In this document: positions 12,149 to 27,200 of the stretch, piece by piece
Position numbering within the stretch: the stretch's first letter is position 1
Layout of the letters: every line of letters begins with the position of its first letter
NCBI GenBank assembly: GCA_035222895.1
Contig: JAVYIG010002537.1
Coordinates: 1-64,000, forward strand
Length of the DNA stretch: 64,000 nt
Reading direction: 5' to 3'
Source of the DNA: Strongylocentrotus droebachiensis
Taxonomy: Eukaryota > Echinodermata > Echinoidea > Camarodonta > Strongylocentrotidae
Translations under genes and position numbers: made by a program
Notes under the pieces: generated by a model
The model's input: only the letters and a program-made list of their open reading frames with translations
Told to the model about the DNA's origin: nothing
Databases searched by the model: none

Positions 12149-14004
12149 TATTTTGATAATGTGATAAACAAAGGTTAGAATTGTTTCTTTCTCTATTTTC
12201 ATCATTTGTTCACACATACCTCCCCCTCCCTCCCTCCCTCCCTCCCCTCCCTCTCTCTCTCTATCACTCCCTCGCTCTCTCCCTTCCTCTCCCCTTCATC
12301 TCTTCCCTTCTCTCTCCCTCTCATTCTCCCTATTACTACGTGTTTTCTTCTCTCTCTCTCTTAGCATTTCGCAACGTCTTATTCTGTGCCAATCCACACC
12401 TCCAATATATATATACATATTTGATAGACATGACATAAATTGGAATGAAAGATTATCATTACTTTTTATTGCGTACTCAGCACACATACACATGCAATTG
12501 ATTGATAAAATTAGTGAATACATATAATCGTTAAATGATTGCATAAAAAGGTGGGGAAACATATCAGAAATAATATATTTTATATTCAAACGTGACTATT
12601 GTTTCTTTCTTCTTTTCACACAAAGTTATCACCAAATACTCCTGACGTCATTAGATGATTATGTAACACGTCATTATAGTGAAATCTTCTAATGATTAAT
12701 GATGACAGGTGGTACTTTTTTTCTAAACCTACGCTTTTTACTTTGCATTAATGGTAGAAGAAACCAGCTTCTACATATCCATAACCAATCAAATTTCTAA
12801 CAATGCTCAATTTTCTACATTTTTTCTCCAAAAGGGAGACATGTTAACAGTTTCAAAATAAACCCAAAAACACATAGCATACAAATAAATATGACTATGT
12901 TTGGGAGTTTAATTTTCCATCCTCAGCCTAAATTTAACACCAGGCAGAGGATAAATTATATAATTATGAAACTCCAAAACACGTCACATTCATTTCAATG
13001 ATAAGTGGTTTTTGTTGTTGTATTTAGTGCATTTAATTTGATATTAACTAAATAGAAGGAAATGCCTGTCGGCGAATATAACTCTGAGTCCAAACTAAAC
13101 ATATATCTTGGATACCAATTCTAAAACAGGAAATAAACAAAGGAAATAGACAACGGTCATTATATAATTTGAAATCTATTTTGCAGGCATTTAAGAATAT
13201 GTAAACGTAAATTAATGCTTTAGCCTTTCAATCTTTAGTATTGTCAAGTTAAGTTTAATTAAATATTTAGAAAATCTAGTTATTAATAGATAAAGTGGTA
13301 TCTAAATTTGCAACTATAAAAAGAGCCATCGTGTAAATGTATTTATTTCCATCTATCAACATAACATGCAATAAATTATGATAAGATATACTTTCAGAAT
13401 AGAACGATATTACTACTTTTAGATGATATAACCCAATATTATTTTCTCTATTACTAACTTTTATTGCATAGATAATTCTCAAGTGATTTTCTGCTTGTTC
13501 ACAAGAACTAATTACAGAATACTTCGCAATTTATTTTCGAATTAGTAGAATCGTACAAAAATAGAATTGACATGTACACAATTAAATATGATATGTACAA
13601 GAAAAATAAACAATCTTCCCTCTCGTATCTTAAAATAACATTTTTTCATAGAATATGACTTTCTGTCGATCTTATAAAATGTATCAATTTCATATCCATC
13701 AGGATATACTTCGAGAATCATAAGATTTTCCATTCAAATATTTTAGAAAAGAAACAACAATGATATAATAGTCACATAACTCGAATACATACATTCAATG
13801 AAATCAACTGACATAAGTTTTTCACACACTACAACATTTTGCTCTTACTATTAAGTCTCATATTGATCTAATTATTGAACTTCTAATACCTGATTTATAT
13901 CAAAATTTCAGATGCATTATGATGAAGAATAATGAAAGATCAGGTAAAGATTGCGTATGATTGAGAATAGGACGGAGTTCGATAGTAAATTGCTAACATT
14001 TTAA
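12149..14004. other. Intergenic, no gene seen
   Basis: AT-rich. A CCCT/CT-rich stretch lies at about 12221-12360. Nothing here supports a gene. Confidence 0.6.
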
Positions 14005-14371
14005 AGGTAAAGACCAGTAATGGTCATGCGATTGCATTGTGAAAGAAACGTTGTGGAATCGATCAGAAAAGGTTGATCATCTAGCATCTAGCATCTGCAA
14101 GGTTCTGGAATCATCAAAATGATAAGAAATTTGGCCCATTCTTCGTAAAGTTACAAGCACTATACACAGAAAGATGTATATGGGACTACCCTATATCTCT
14201 CACACGACCATGAGAGAAACAAATTTACCAAATATATGAATTAGTAGGCGGTTTCCCGGCAAATTTGTTATCATCATGTATTAGTCAAAACATATTCTTT
14301 CACATGATTGGTAATGAGAGCTTCCATTTCATTTTTTGAAATTGGGGCGTTTCCAATACTGGTCTTTACCT
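14005..14371 (+). mobile_element. MITE family 'GGTAAAGACC', complete copy 1
   Basis: The terminal inverted repeats are AGGTAAAGACCAGTA and its complement, flanked by TTAA at 14001-14004 and 14372-14375. It is 367 bp, exactly the length of the inverted copy at 46912-47278. A truncated copy lies at 44844-45009. It is non-coding. Confidence 0.92.
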
Positions 14372-14756
14372 TTAATAAAATACAGTATAAAAAGAGACCC
14401 TTTTTGCTGAAATAATGTCATTACAGATTAGTAAGTAAAAAATATGACAGAGTTATCTAGATTTATAGCCTTTAAGATAATTATTCACATGATAAAATAG
14501 GCCCCTATTAGTTGCACTCCATTTCTTTTTTTATTTTCTGATGATTTAGATCAATTGTTACGTATCTCCTATCATATTAATTATTAATGGTACTTTTTTG
14601 ACAACCGCATGCTATCTTTAGCTTTCAACATGTTTTTTAGGTTTTTAAGGTGATATACAATACCCCCTCCCGTTATGTTAAAAAAAACTTTAATTTACAC
14701 ATTTGGGTTGGGGGTGTATCCATCCATCCATGTAAAGATAGGATTCGTATTATTTG

Positions 14757-14762
14757 TTTATT
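14757..14762 (-). promoter_or_regulatory. Candidate poly(A) signal of the unnamed minus-strand gene
   Basis: AATAAA on the minus strand about 230 bases downstream of the stop codon at 14993-14995. It is the nearest canonical signal I saw. Confidence 0.45.
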
Positions 14763-14992
14763 ATCCAGCAACAGTCGGTGATCCCCATCGTTGCTCTTCA
14801 TCGGTGTATTTAACTCGTGAGGTGTAACTCGCAAGGCAAACTTGAAATAATGTATGATACTGTTTGGAAGAAATAAAGTGTAACGTACGTTGGCCGTTGG
14901 GAAGGGTGGGGCACGGGCACGGCACATACGGTGACGGTGTTGGTTTGACGATGTGACCGACGCATTACATTGGTAATGGTTAAAGCCTAGGT

Positions 14993-15251
14993 TCAATACC
15001 CTACACCCTGACTACCGAGCCTGCTCTTCCTAGCCCAGACCTGCTGTTGAAGCCGACGATGAGAGGTCCTCTCCGACACCCAGTCCGGTGCGATGATAAA
15101 ATGGCGTCGGTATGTCGGCTTGGTCATCATGAAGTGGCTGTTCTCGTGTCGGTACTCCTCGGCGATGGTGACCCGCTTCTTACGCGGAGCCTGGGGATGG
15201 GAGGCGGCCATCGACTTTGGCAGCTGACGAACGTCCAAGCCTGGTTGTTGA
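14993..15251 (-). CDS. Unnamed gene, exon 6 (terminal)
   Basis: The acceptor is AAATAACAG|TCAACAACC, preceded by a pyrimidine-rich stretch. It accepts the two carried bases CT from exon 5 as CT|T (Leu) and reads QQPGLDV onward. The exon encodes basic sequence and ends SRLGSQGVGY then TGA. A nearer AG (exon start 15240) would shift frame after exon 5, so the 15251 acceptor is preferred. Confidence 0.78.
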
Positions 15252-18200
15252 CTGTTATTTATAGGGAATAAAAGAAGGGAATGAGATCAGACTTTAATTT
15301 AGAATTTCGAAAATGGGTATTGTTTAAATACTGTTAATGTTAACCAAGAAATTAATAGAAAAGACTTCAGATTTTCCCATTTGGCAAAAAAAGGGTATGG
15401 GTAAAAGAGGTTCACAAAAAAGGATAACATTTGCCAAAAGCGGAGGGCAAATGTTTTAACGAGCGGAAACGAAGTCTTCAAATTTAAGATCTCAACATTA
15501 GTATTTGTTTAGTACAAAGACTAAATCAACATACTGTTTAAACTTGTTTGTTTACACGATGGAGGGCACAATAGTATTACATCGTCAGCTTTGAGACGGA
15601 AGGGCACTTCACATGAAGTTTATAGCCTTTTGTAGCTCCCTGTCGACATTGCGAACAATACTTCTTGAACACAGAACAAAGGGAATTACATATCTCACTG
15701 ACAGTATCAATGTACGACACATATCATTACAACAAAATGAAATGAAAAGAAGTTGTCCAAGATCACCGCATGGTCACCAATCAACCAAGTATGCAGGTAG
15801 ACAGAGACGCAGACAAAGCAACAAATCAATACTTTTGATCATCCATTATTACAGTCTCAGCCCAAGATCGATTGTCTGACGGACAGTAAACAAGATTGCC
15901 ATGCTCCACTTCTATAGTTTTTGTTTAAAGGGAAGCAGATTTCTGACATGCAATCTGGGATCGGAGTATTGCCTATTTTGTTTTGTTTTGTTTTTGTTAC
16001 AGAACTAATAGCGTCTTCATCTTAAATCTGTATTTCATTTTACTTCTCTGCAGCGGCGGATTAAAAGGGGAAACAACCGACCTGACTAGGCGTTGTGGCG
16101 TGCACCTGTAATCCAGCTAACAGTGGAAGTTACAAACTGATTCAGCCGAGGACGCAGGTTCAAAACTGAGTCACGTCTTTCGGACGGTGACGTTTAAAGG
16201 TCGGTCCCCAGACGTAAATAATCATATCTGATTGACACACGTCTGTAAAAACACAATACACACACACACACACACACACTGAAACCCATCTGCAACAACA
16301 AACAGTTGCCTCCTTAATTGTGATATCTTTTAGGAATTGTGCCCACTTCAAACAAAAAATCCTGGATCAACTACAAATTCTTTGTGAGCTTTGACAATGA
16401 AAGGTTCAGGTCTTGAGGGCAGGGTGACGAGATCGAAAATCGTGTCAACATACGGCCGATCAAATCACAACCAAAGGTTGAAATAAAGTGGCAACGAAGA
16501 CTGACATGAAGATATTCGAAAGGTTGAGTTTTTGCCAGATATGAATAGAGAACTAAGTTTTTAGAGCATCGTAAGCCTATCAGTAAAAGAAGAGGCCCAA
16601 TCGGCTACACATCGGGAGCTTTTGACTTTTCTTATATCTTTCCAACGCGAGCCATTTTCTGACTAAATGCACATTAATTTCATTGTTATTTCACCATCGC
16701 TGTGGCTCTTTGAGACATCAATAAGAAAGATTCTGCTCTTTTGATTATTGAATCTAATTATATTGCAATTCCTTTCCAGGTCTGTAGGTGGAATTGTGAA
16801 TTATGCAGTGGTAGATCGACCCACAAAGATGAGAGATAAGGAGAAACCGGAACTTAATCAAACCATGATCAAACCGACTTCTTGAGGCCGAGAGGAATCG
16901 GTTTACTTCTGAGGTAGAATTAAGAAGCAGATATTCATTCTCTTATGCATCATTAAGAAGTTTCAACGATGTCGTATCCGCTTCTTAGGAGTGAGTGGAC
17001 TTAACAAAATCCTGCATCATGCGACATCTTACCTTGTTAGAGTCATCAGTCTTTAAGCGTCCTCAAAAACGACTACTTTGAAAGTAAAAAATAATAAAGA
17101 AATGCTTACAGCTCTAGCTTTTCTCTCAGTTGCCTCATCCAGGCCTGCACATGCGTATCATCTCGACCATTCCTGTTCGGCACTGGTTGTCTAGGAGCTG
17201 GTGAAGGCGGGTTGTAGACGTGAGTGGCCGCTGGGACTCTGCTGTTGGCTGGCATGCTTCGACGTGGGTTCATCATAGCATTTCCAGGAGCCGCGGGACG
17301 AGGAACTGGTTGAGCGCCATTCAGAGATTTAAGCATGTTGTATGCGACGTCTTTCTCTGTAGGATGCAAGAAAATAATTTGTTATGCAATCTATGAAAAA
17401 TGTATTGTTATTGATTGGTCTGAACACTACCTGAGAGCTTATCAAAATCATGAAGCCTTGCAGACCAAGATAATGGAACACAATGGGCACTTTTTGAAAA
17501 GGAGGACTACAAGAGGCATGTCTCGACAGATTAATAATAATTGTTTTGTATTTTGCAATGAAACCTACCTTTAATTGGAATAACTTTGACGCGTTGGAAC
17601 GGCATTTTTGTACTTTCCTTGACCAACCCAATACAAGACTATGTTGACACCCTCGCAGTTGATAAGGTAATAACTCCTAAGCAACACCAACATGAACAAG
17701 GGGCTCACCAACTACAGCGTCTTATTGACTAACAATTTAGGACAAAGGAAAACTGTCATTGTCATGTCTCTTGCGGTGAGGAATGGTTTCTGGTCCATTG
17801 AAAGTTGAACCGATCACCGCAGGGGCATGATTGTGAAGCCATACCCAACAAGGACGCAACGTCGATAGACCTTCCACAAGGTGAGCGCCCTCTTGGCCCG
17901 AACCCAGCGATGTTATAGGAACATCTCTGATTGACTTTCAATTTGTCACACACCGATATTATGTTAATCCCTTGATATTAGTGGAAGATCTACGGCACAT
18001 AATCCTGCGGCACGTGCGAAGCGATCATTTCCTACACTAACCCAAGTCCTAAATTCAGCCCTGGACCTAACATAATTATATACCAACCCTAATCCTAAAC
18101 TGACCAAAACCCAACTGCAACCCTGGCCCTGTCCCCATATCGGCTCCTTTTGACGAAATAAACCCCGCTCGTCGAAGGTTCTGCGACAACATGCTTTGGC

Positions 18201-21200
18201 GGCAATTGCTACTCTAACCAATTATTTTGTTCATTTTCAGTTGGGTGTCGTTCTCGGCGGAGTAATTGGGTATCAAAAATGTGAGTGAGGTGGAACTTAC
18301 CGAAATCTGTAGCCCCTTCGACCCAAGCCTTCATTTTGGGTGCTAGGCTATCTGATGTTGCTTTGGGAGCCGGATGCTGCAGAAGGAAAAAACGGATTGA
18401 TACATTAACTCATCTAATATACAGCTAACAAAATCGCAACTACTTTCGAAAAAGTCAACTTAGGATGATTTCAACGGCTTTGTATAACACGATTTGAAAT
18501 ATGCGAACATGACAATAACGTATTACGTAAACCGATCATAATTTCGATGGGACATGATAAGCATAGTGATTTTTTGCCCTTCGGTTGATTTTTCGAAAGT
18601 GATTGCGATCGTATTAACTTAATAATTCATTAGAATATAAGGACCGATAATCAGCCGAAGGTAAATTAGCAACAATGTGACGAAGGAACCAAATTTATAT
18701 CAACTTTAATTTCACTTTGTTTATATTTTTGCATCGTTTTATAATAGGCATATGCACAATGCAATACAATTGCAAAGACTTTCGAGAAAAAATCTAGCTA
18801 AGATAATTTGTATAGTCTTGTGTGTAATTTTTGAGCTGTGCGACGTGACAATTGCACATTACATAACCCTATCGAGACTTCAAAAGGAAATAAAAGAAAA
18901 ATAGTTAATCGCCTTTAAAATTGAATTTCTTGAAAGCCTGGCGATCGCGTTATAGATACATAAAACAAATGAGATCTCAATGATTGGCAGGAAAAGTCAT
19001 CTACTTTCGAAATCTGTACCTCAGAAACGATGGTATCGATTTATGTAATAACAAAATATCACAAAATGAAAGTAGTGAAGTTTGTTATGTTATCTCGAGC
19101 GGCAACACAGCACCAAACTTGACGTGACAATATTGATTAGAAACACCTCACAATGAGCAATGACTAATTGTATTGACCGATACACATAGGAGCAAATCTC
19201 AGCGGAATTGGAGCACACCCGAGCGTTCTTTTGCTTGTTAAAGTGTGTGGGGGCACATTGATTATCTCCCTGGTTTTTAACCCTTAATCCTTCTCCGCTT
19301 TAATATTCGAAAAGGGTTTTGGGCTTTATTGGAATACCGCATGTAATACATTTGAGCCAAACATTGACTGCTCCCTTAGTCTATATGCGGTGAGAAATAT
19401 TTCACGATAGGAAATAATTTTCGGAATCCTACCGGATTTCATAAGACTAGGAAAAAAAAAGAGTGTGGCGGGGGTTGGGGGGTTGGGGTTGGGGGGGCAA
19501 TTAACCCTGAAGATAAAAACATTTAAGCCGTCAAAAAGCTTTCTCATTTACTTTTCCCCTCCCTCGAGGGGGGGGATATTGCTCTCGAGGTCTATGAGGT
19601 TACTAGATCTTCGTTTTAAATTTTGTTTTGTATAATTAGTGTGCGTTCGGCGTTTTTATGCACATCGGACACAAGTCATATATATTTGTTTTGGTTCTTA
19701 GTTCGGGGGCTGACATTGAATTCGTCGATGGCTTGGTAACTTACCGTTTCTTCGATCACCTTCTCGTCATCCTTCTCATTACTGTTATCTTTACCCTCCA
19801 TCTCAGCCTGTTAGTCAAGTGCAAGGTTAGACACACACACACACAAAAGGAAAAAAAAATGAATATGAGATCGAGAAGAAGTCACCACCATTGATGCTGT
19901 TTCCTCTATAACACGTACTCTCTTGATTTCTAAGACTTATTTTAAAGTCCGAATGGTTTATATTTTAAGTTCATGAGATTTATAAGCAGGGGGCAAAACC
20001 TTCGGATTTTTAATAAGGCTATCGTAAGAATTTTAAATCCCTAAAAATACTTAAAATTGAAGTCTAACGGATTCAATATCCAATAAGATCTATTTTGGAT
20101 GCGCGCGCATGCATGACATCATTTTCAAACGATCTGATTGGCAAGAAGTTTTAAGTCCTCGTATTTTTGTTTGCAGAAGTCAATTTCGTTGAAACCTTTG
20201 TATCGAATATTCAGTAAAAACTTAAATCTTAAAGACTTAAAATACTTGTTTAGTCTTACAAGGGATTTAAAACATAAGTCCTAGAAATTAAGAGAGTACA
20301 GAGTTTAAGGAACAAGTGCACGAAGAATCTTCCAATTACCACGAATTTGTCTCAAAATTAATCATGCCCGTCACCACCACACAAGCTTCATTTACATGAA
20401 CGTGCATATCACTCTTTTTTTTTTTTTTTATAAATCCCACATTCAAGTTCTTTTTCTTTTCCTGTGAATTTGATTTTAGCAACCAATTAGTCCTCCAATA
20501 ATTCACTGGAGGAGCGGAGCGGTTATGAGCTTTTTTTTAAACTGTATCATAACATGCTCTCTTTTTCCCGAATACGGATTTCAGGAAACCCCCAACCAAA
20601 TTAATGTGAACAAACTCGTTAACATTGGTTAATATTATGGAGCAGATAATGTGCTTTGATTTTAGATTTTAGCCACGGCAATGTTATAATTATAAGTCTT
20701 GATTAATCACAAAATATTATTATCATCCATTTTTCTACATCTCCTATAGTTCTGCCTTACCTGACCCGGAGCGGTCTTCGATCTGTACAGCACCGGCCTC
20801 TGCATGGGTGTCGACGCACCTGACCCAGCTAAAGCAGCAGCCTGGGCCTCATACGCAACGGACTTGGGCCGCCTTGCTTGCGGGGGCGGGGTGGGTGGGG
20901 TATGGGTCCTCTTGGTCTTACTGCCTAGTGTCATGGATTTGGTGCTGAGGTTCAGGAGGGGTTTGCGGGAGAGGGTCTGTAATTTGACAGACGGGGGGCG
21001 GGGCAGGGGCGTGGCAGGTATCTGGCCGTAGGTTTTTGCAGCAGCTTTGTAGTGGTTTCCTCCTATAATAAAAAGAAGTTGATTGAGATGATAGTGTGTG
21101 GAAATTGATGAAATTTATCTGAAATTAATTATAAATATTACAAGTTTTTCATGACCTGAAATAACAAAATTTCCCTTCTCATCTTTAGAACAAATCGTTC

Positions 21201-24200
21201 CACACATCATGTATTGCAATCGCAGTTTAAAAATAACCGTGGATATTTTCGAACTCTGTCTGTCTCATGGGTAGGGAGTGGCAAGCGTAGATTGATACCT
21301 TGTAAAGGTACAATAGTGGTTTAATATAAAAACACTCTTGATAATTGTAACACTCTCAATTTCATAACATGGACCTTCGATTCTCATCATCAATCACCCA
21401 TCTGATAATCGACTAAAATGCACTATTTCAATGGAAACATTTTAATGGTATGAAACAGGTTCCAAATTGCACAGAAGTGAAATTGATAAAGGGGAATCAA
21501 TGGAGGGATGCGTTGAGGTAGTTTACCCCCCCCCCCCTACCCCTCCCCTCCACCCTGAAAATGGATCGACGCCCCTTCGTGAATATTCTTAATCTATCTT
21601 TACTTCTATTCTCCTTTAAATTCGAACATGTACCCACTGTATTCTGGTAATCCATTTGTCTGCCCCCCCCCCTCACATCGACCAACCTGCATGGATAATC
21701 CCTCTTGCTATTTTGACTTACTTTCTCTTTTCAATTCTTTCTTGTCAACACGTTGACTATCCTCAAGAATATTCAATGATGACGAGATGAATCCATTCAG
21801 GTCAACATCTAAGAAAAATTGAGAAAACAGATACAAAATATCAATATGATGTATAGGACAAGTTTATGGGAAACTCAATATCCCAAGACTTTTAATTCCA
21901 TGGAACACCCCACCCCCGAAACAAAATCCGCCACTGTTGGTGCGTGTAAATAGCATGGGTGCATCAACTCATTTTTCAAAATTCACGAAGAGTTATACCG
22001 CTTTTAGAAAAAAGGTGTATTTGGTGCAAGATAAGAAAACTTTGTTCAAAATTTCCAAACTAAAAAAAAAAGAATTTCTAAAGTTGACGACATTTAATTA
22101 TGAGCGGAGATATGTCTGGAAGTGGAACAAGAATCACGTGCACGTTCTGAAAGATCTATACCTTCAACTTTCATCGTGAAGTAAAATAAACCAAAGCTCG
22201 TGGATGAAACTATAGTGCAGAAATGGTATACGTGTATCCTTGTTCCCCCAAAATGGTCGTGCCCTCTCGTGCCCCATCACAACATCATTCTAGCCCCTAA
22301 CACTGCCCTGCACACACGTTAAAATACGGTTCCGTACAATTCGATTGTACGGATTGCAGGAACTCCCCAAAGTTTTACAGTGCATAGACAATAATGGATT
22401 TGCCCACTTCAAGTAACAAAGAAAGTGCCGCATTTGATTCTTACCGCGAGAACATTTTCTGCTCCTCATAATCCAATGTTTGAATTTTACTTTAGAACAA
22501 AAAAAAAAAAGCGTCACATATATGAACATTTCAGTCAAGTATCACCTAGCGTTCTTATCGGCTCCAATAAAGATAAATCGGTGAGTCTAATTCTTCAAAT
22601 TTTCCGAAGTTACTTTATTCGGAGGGGGGTTGTTGTCTGGGCTTGGTAGTGGACTGGGTATCCGGTATTATTGTTATATGTATTTCATAATTATACAAGC
22701 ATTTAAGTCATGTTCAGCGATCGAGTTTATTCACAGCATGTCTCTTATGATATTATATCAGACGAATAGCAGATAATCCTTTACCCCTCTCCCCACCCCA
22801 ACCCCACCTCCCACCTCCATCCCCGGTCTTATGGTTTAACAACAAATCAGTACCCATGGTATAGAATACAAAGTGGTTCGACCCTAACATTAGCATGACA
22901 ATTTTTATTGAGTCATTTAGCACAACACAACGGCCCGAATTCACAAAGGAGGTTTGTCGACAAACCTAGGTTTATGTGCGTCAGATGACGCGTTTCGACG
23001 CGTTTCAAACCAAGGTTTGTAGGTTTATGTGCGTCATAATTATGATGCGTTTCGACGCGTTTTGATCCAAGGTATTTTGAAACGCGTCATAATTATGACG
23101 CACATAAACCTAGGTTTGTCGACAAACCTCCTTTGAGAATTAGGGCCAACGGGTTTGACTTAACGATCAAGAGTGCAAAGAATGAAGGGTGCATGGCATC
23201 TTACGTTTTGGTTGATTTGGATGGATGCTGATACCAGGCCCGTGATCGGGTCCAGGCGGGAGAGACTGGGTGAGTTGTGGGTACTCTCTGTGCTCCATGA
23301 TCTTCTTGATGTTGCCGAGTTTACCTTCCCCTATGGACTTGAGAACATAGTCCTGGACCGCTCTCTGGACCCGATGTTGCAGGGCCATCTGGGCATCCTT
23401 CTGCTTTATGTTCTTCGGCTCCAAAAAGTCCTTTAAAAATGAAAGAAAAGACAAATATGATTTTATTTTCCTCTGTCGACTTAAAGCCAAAAGTATGATG
23501 TATGTGATTTCGTAGTTTCTGTTAGTTTATTTATTACAAAAGAAATAACAGACAATGTAAGAAGAATTACAAGAAATTTATCAGCTGCTAATTTTAAGAT
23601 CAACAATGCAAATCATCCAGTATTACCTTTTGGAAACGAGGTAAAATATAGGAGACCGACTTCTTTTTCAATAATTTCAGTGTATTTTCTCTAATTTCCT
23701 GACCTGTCCATGACTGAAAAAGGGAACTTATTCCCAAGTTTGCCTGGCTTTCAGGATAGCTGGTAATCCTGCTCTAATGATAGGAGGGTTTGTTTGCGTT
23801 CACCAATTGACAGTGAAGTTAATTTGGTATCATATTAATTTCAATGACAAACCCCTTCTCAGAGTTAGAAATTAAAAACAAAAAAGATACATGTATTCCC
23901 CCTTGAAGTATCTTTCTCTACGACTGCATTATGATTGGCAGAGTAGACAAGAAATCGAAACCATGCCATAATATTATCCTGGATGATTAAATTTGCGAGA
24001 GGCGTTTAGACACTCGCGTGGCTCCTCGATCAGAATAGCATCACCTGTTGCTAGGCAACGCATCCTCGCCTGGGTTCATCTACCCGACCGCTATTCCATC
24101 AATGCGCAATAGGGTATCGATGATGTATTGTTCTTCAGGGGTGTTTGCACTGTTAAATTGAAATTGATCGAGGTATAAGCGCGGGAGATCCCAGCCATTG

Positions 24201-27200
24201 AAATGCAGAGAAGGCAATTTACAGAGAGGGGGTAGAATTGGCTTCGGTATCATCCTCTTTGCATCTGCTGTATGCGGAGGCCTCTAAAGCGACTTGATTA
24301 ATTTGATTAATTTTCATCGATTTTCGCGTCTGGCTTTGACCAAACTTTTAGTGGTTGACCTTGGTTTGATCGTTATACACATTCACCTCTCCATGCTCGT
24401 TGGTATGAATGACAATAGGTTATGGATGGGTAAAGGAATTTTATTGACCTGCTCTCAAGCAAATGGATACGTTGATAATGCACTCTTCCTGACTGATGGT
24501 TTGACAGATCATCTTGTACCAATGAATTTGACATTTTTATTGAACCGCATGGCTGTGATGTGTCGTAGTAATTTGTCAATGGTACAATAGAATTGATCGA
24601 TCGCTATATATTACCAATGTCACAAACATAAATACAGAGGTGTTCGTTTGCATAAACCTTGTGAATGCCAGTGGAATGAAAGCATGATATCCAGGGGCGG
24701 GGGGGGGGCGCCTCTACTTTAGAGGGAAATGGTGTCGGGGAAAAACTGCTCCTATCCCTCCTCTTTCCTCATCTGCCCAGTGAGTCAGGGAAGACTGGGA
24801 GGACTCTGAATATTACTTTAGGTTCGGGGGGGGGGACTGTCAGAAAAACCGCCCCTCCTTGTCCTGCTGGCAATTCCGATCTGCCCCTTTTTAAAAGGAA
24901 CTTCGACAATGTAACTCCCACTATAAGACGGTTCAATGTATTTGGTAACTGACATCAGAATCATTCAACAAATAATACAAAATCTAACATCTACACCATT
25001 ACAACATGCCTCTATTTTCTACCCCAAAGGGAAGATTTAATCGATGTTACATGTATATCTTATGCGTGACTTGTTTGTTAGTTTCGTATCTAAGCGAACA
25101 CGATTTGCCATTTTTCTCGAGTACTTGTCAAACAATGCGGTTAATATTTTATGATTCTTAATTATGGTATCGTGGTTACATGAGAGTAGATTCTCATAAG
25201 GAATTTTTTCGGAGCAATAAAAATTGTGCCGATCACCCTAATTTGTTTCATTATGGACGACTGATAGACTTAGTATCTGAAAACCAAGGCAGGGAGCCCA
25301 CCATCCGTCAAATTTTACTCAAATGTGACGTGAGATGATACGACACATTGGATGGACAATAAAGTATTATCAAATTCCGTTGAAGGTACACACGTTGTGA
25401 GATAGAAATATCAGCATGTGGCGTGATATATCACATTGTATGGACTGCGAAATTGGATCGAGAAATAATTATCGACCAACAAGAAAAAAAAAAGATGATA
25501 TGGACGCCCCCTAGATGCAGAACACTAAATAATCATTCTTTTCATCTATCATCGGCCCAACTCTGTAACCTAACCTTTGCCCTCTATCTTCATACTAACA
25601 CACATCATTTATAAAATGTCACTTAAACTCGAGCGACTTTTCCTACAAGGCCGTTTATTATTCATCACGAATTTCATTTTGGTTTTTTACTCAATTTAAT
25701 TTTCCGACTGATCCATTAAGAGCCATAGGATGATAATAAGGGAATTGGCGTACACCTGCAATGAGTGGATTAAATTTGCAGTGCATATGGGCGGTATGGT
25801 TTATTATGAAAATTTAGAAGAAAAAAAGCATAACGAGAACGAAGGAAATTGAAAAGCTGGTTTTAATCTTTAACCCTCCGGTATTTATTTTCATTTGAAT
25901 TAAGATACAAGTCCTACCAAAATAAATTGTAATTACTATTGTTTTACGAAACGCATTTAGTTCATAATTTTGTTTATATAACAGTCGATCAACGGCAGGT
26001 GGTCACCGTTTCTCGCACTACATTCATTATCTTTTTAACATGTGGCAATTTAATTCATTACGCTCCTTACTATTCAGAACACACCGGTTATAGGAGGGGG
26101 CGTCTAGGGGCGGGGGCGTGCTCCCCTATCCAATTCTGAGAGTACATGGAATTAGGGAACGGCGAACATCAAGAAATGGGGGGGGGGGGTAATCACCTCG
26201 TGTCCTTTTATTGAGATCAAAACTTTCCTCGGGTAGTTACCCGACGATTTTCTTAGGGTTAGTCGTCACAGTGTGAATGTGCCCCGGGGCAGTAAGGAAG
26301 GGGTAGTTCCTAATATATTTTTTTTATAGAAAAAGGGTGAATTGTTTAATTTCAAAAAGTTTGACTGGATGTGACTGACAAAACAAAGACGCGAGTGAAA
26401 TATTTCAATTTTTAGTGAAATTTGTTTATGTCCGATTTTGCCACCATACGTTCATTGGCTCAACAAACATCGTTATCCAGTGGTAAATGTTATTTGATTC
26501 AAACTATCCAATGCTCCTTTTTTCATTAATTAAAGAAAGGGAAATTATTTAGAGCACGTTAAACGCTCACGTTAAATATAAACAATCAAACATACATCGA
26601 ATTGCAGCATATGGGGGGAAATATGCCATGGTGAAATTTGACAAATTTACCAATATGACAGTTTTAATTCAATACTAGAAGTGGAATGCATGTTGAGAAT
26701 TAACTGCTTTTAAAACTATACCAACCTAAAAATGACGACTACATACAGTATAAAGTATGTATCGTTTTCATTGTTAGAAAATGTCTGTTTCCTTTCATTT
26801 GAAATTGGACTATTGTGAAGTCAAATATTACCTGAATGTATTCATAATACTTTTTGACAGATTTCAATAAAACATGATTAATGTGGTGTTGCATTTTTTA
26901 TCATGTTTATTGTGAATCCAATCATGCATGATGCTGGGGGATCGTTACGATTTATATTGGCCCAGTTACATGAATTCATTATTCTTTAAAGCCCAATAAT
27001 TAGATTTAAAGTGAATAGTGAATAATCTATCCAGAAGAGTACAGTGACTTGGAAATGAAAAAAAATGTCATCATCATTCAAAGTGATTACTTTTATTATA
27101 CATACTTCTTTCATTCTATATTTGTATTATTTTTCAATATATTGTTTTGCACATCCCAATTATTCCACAGTACAATGTAAGCATTATTTCGTTAAAAAAT

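Larger units (their letters stand above)
18377..20760 (-). other. Intron 3 of the unnamed gene
   Basis: Contains diverged direct repeats (about 18425-19060), an AC run near 19833 and an inverted-repeat element at 19915-20299. No exon seen. Confidence 0.55.

Noticed and set aside
14673..14996. 107-codon minus-strand ORF
   Set aside because: Lies just downstream of the stop of the unnamed gene, no recognisable content; best read as 3' UTR.
18036..18130. Interstitial telomere repeat
   Set aside because: CCTAA-like phrases are irregular and not a true (TTAGGG)n tract.
17762..18221. Two minus-strand ORFs as extra exons of the unnamed gene
   Set aside because: No fitting splice sites or frame, and the flanking exons already join in frame without them.
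24294..24590. 98-codon plus-strand ORF, and similar ones at 29962-30258 and 31809-32078
   Set aside because: No recognisable domain, no splice context and AT-rich composition like the surrounding intron.
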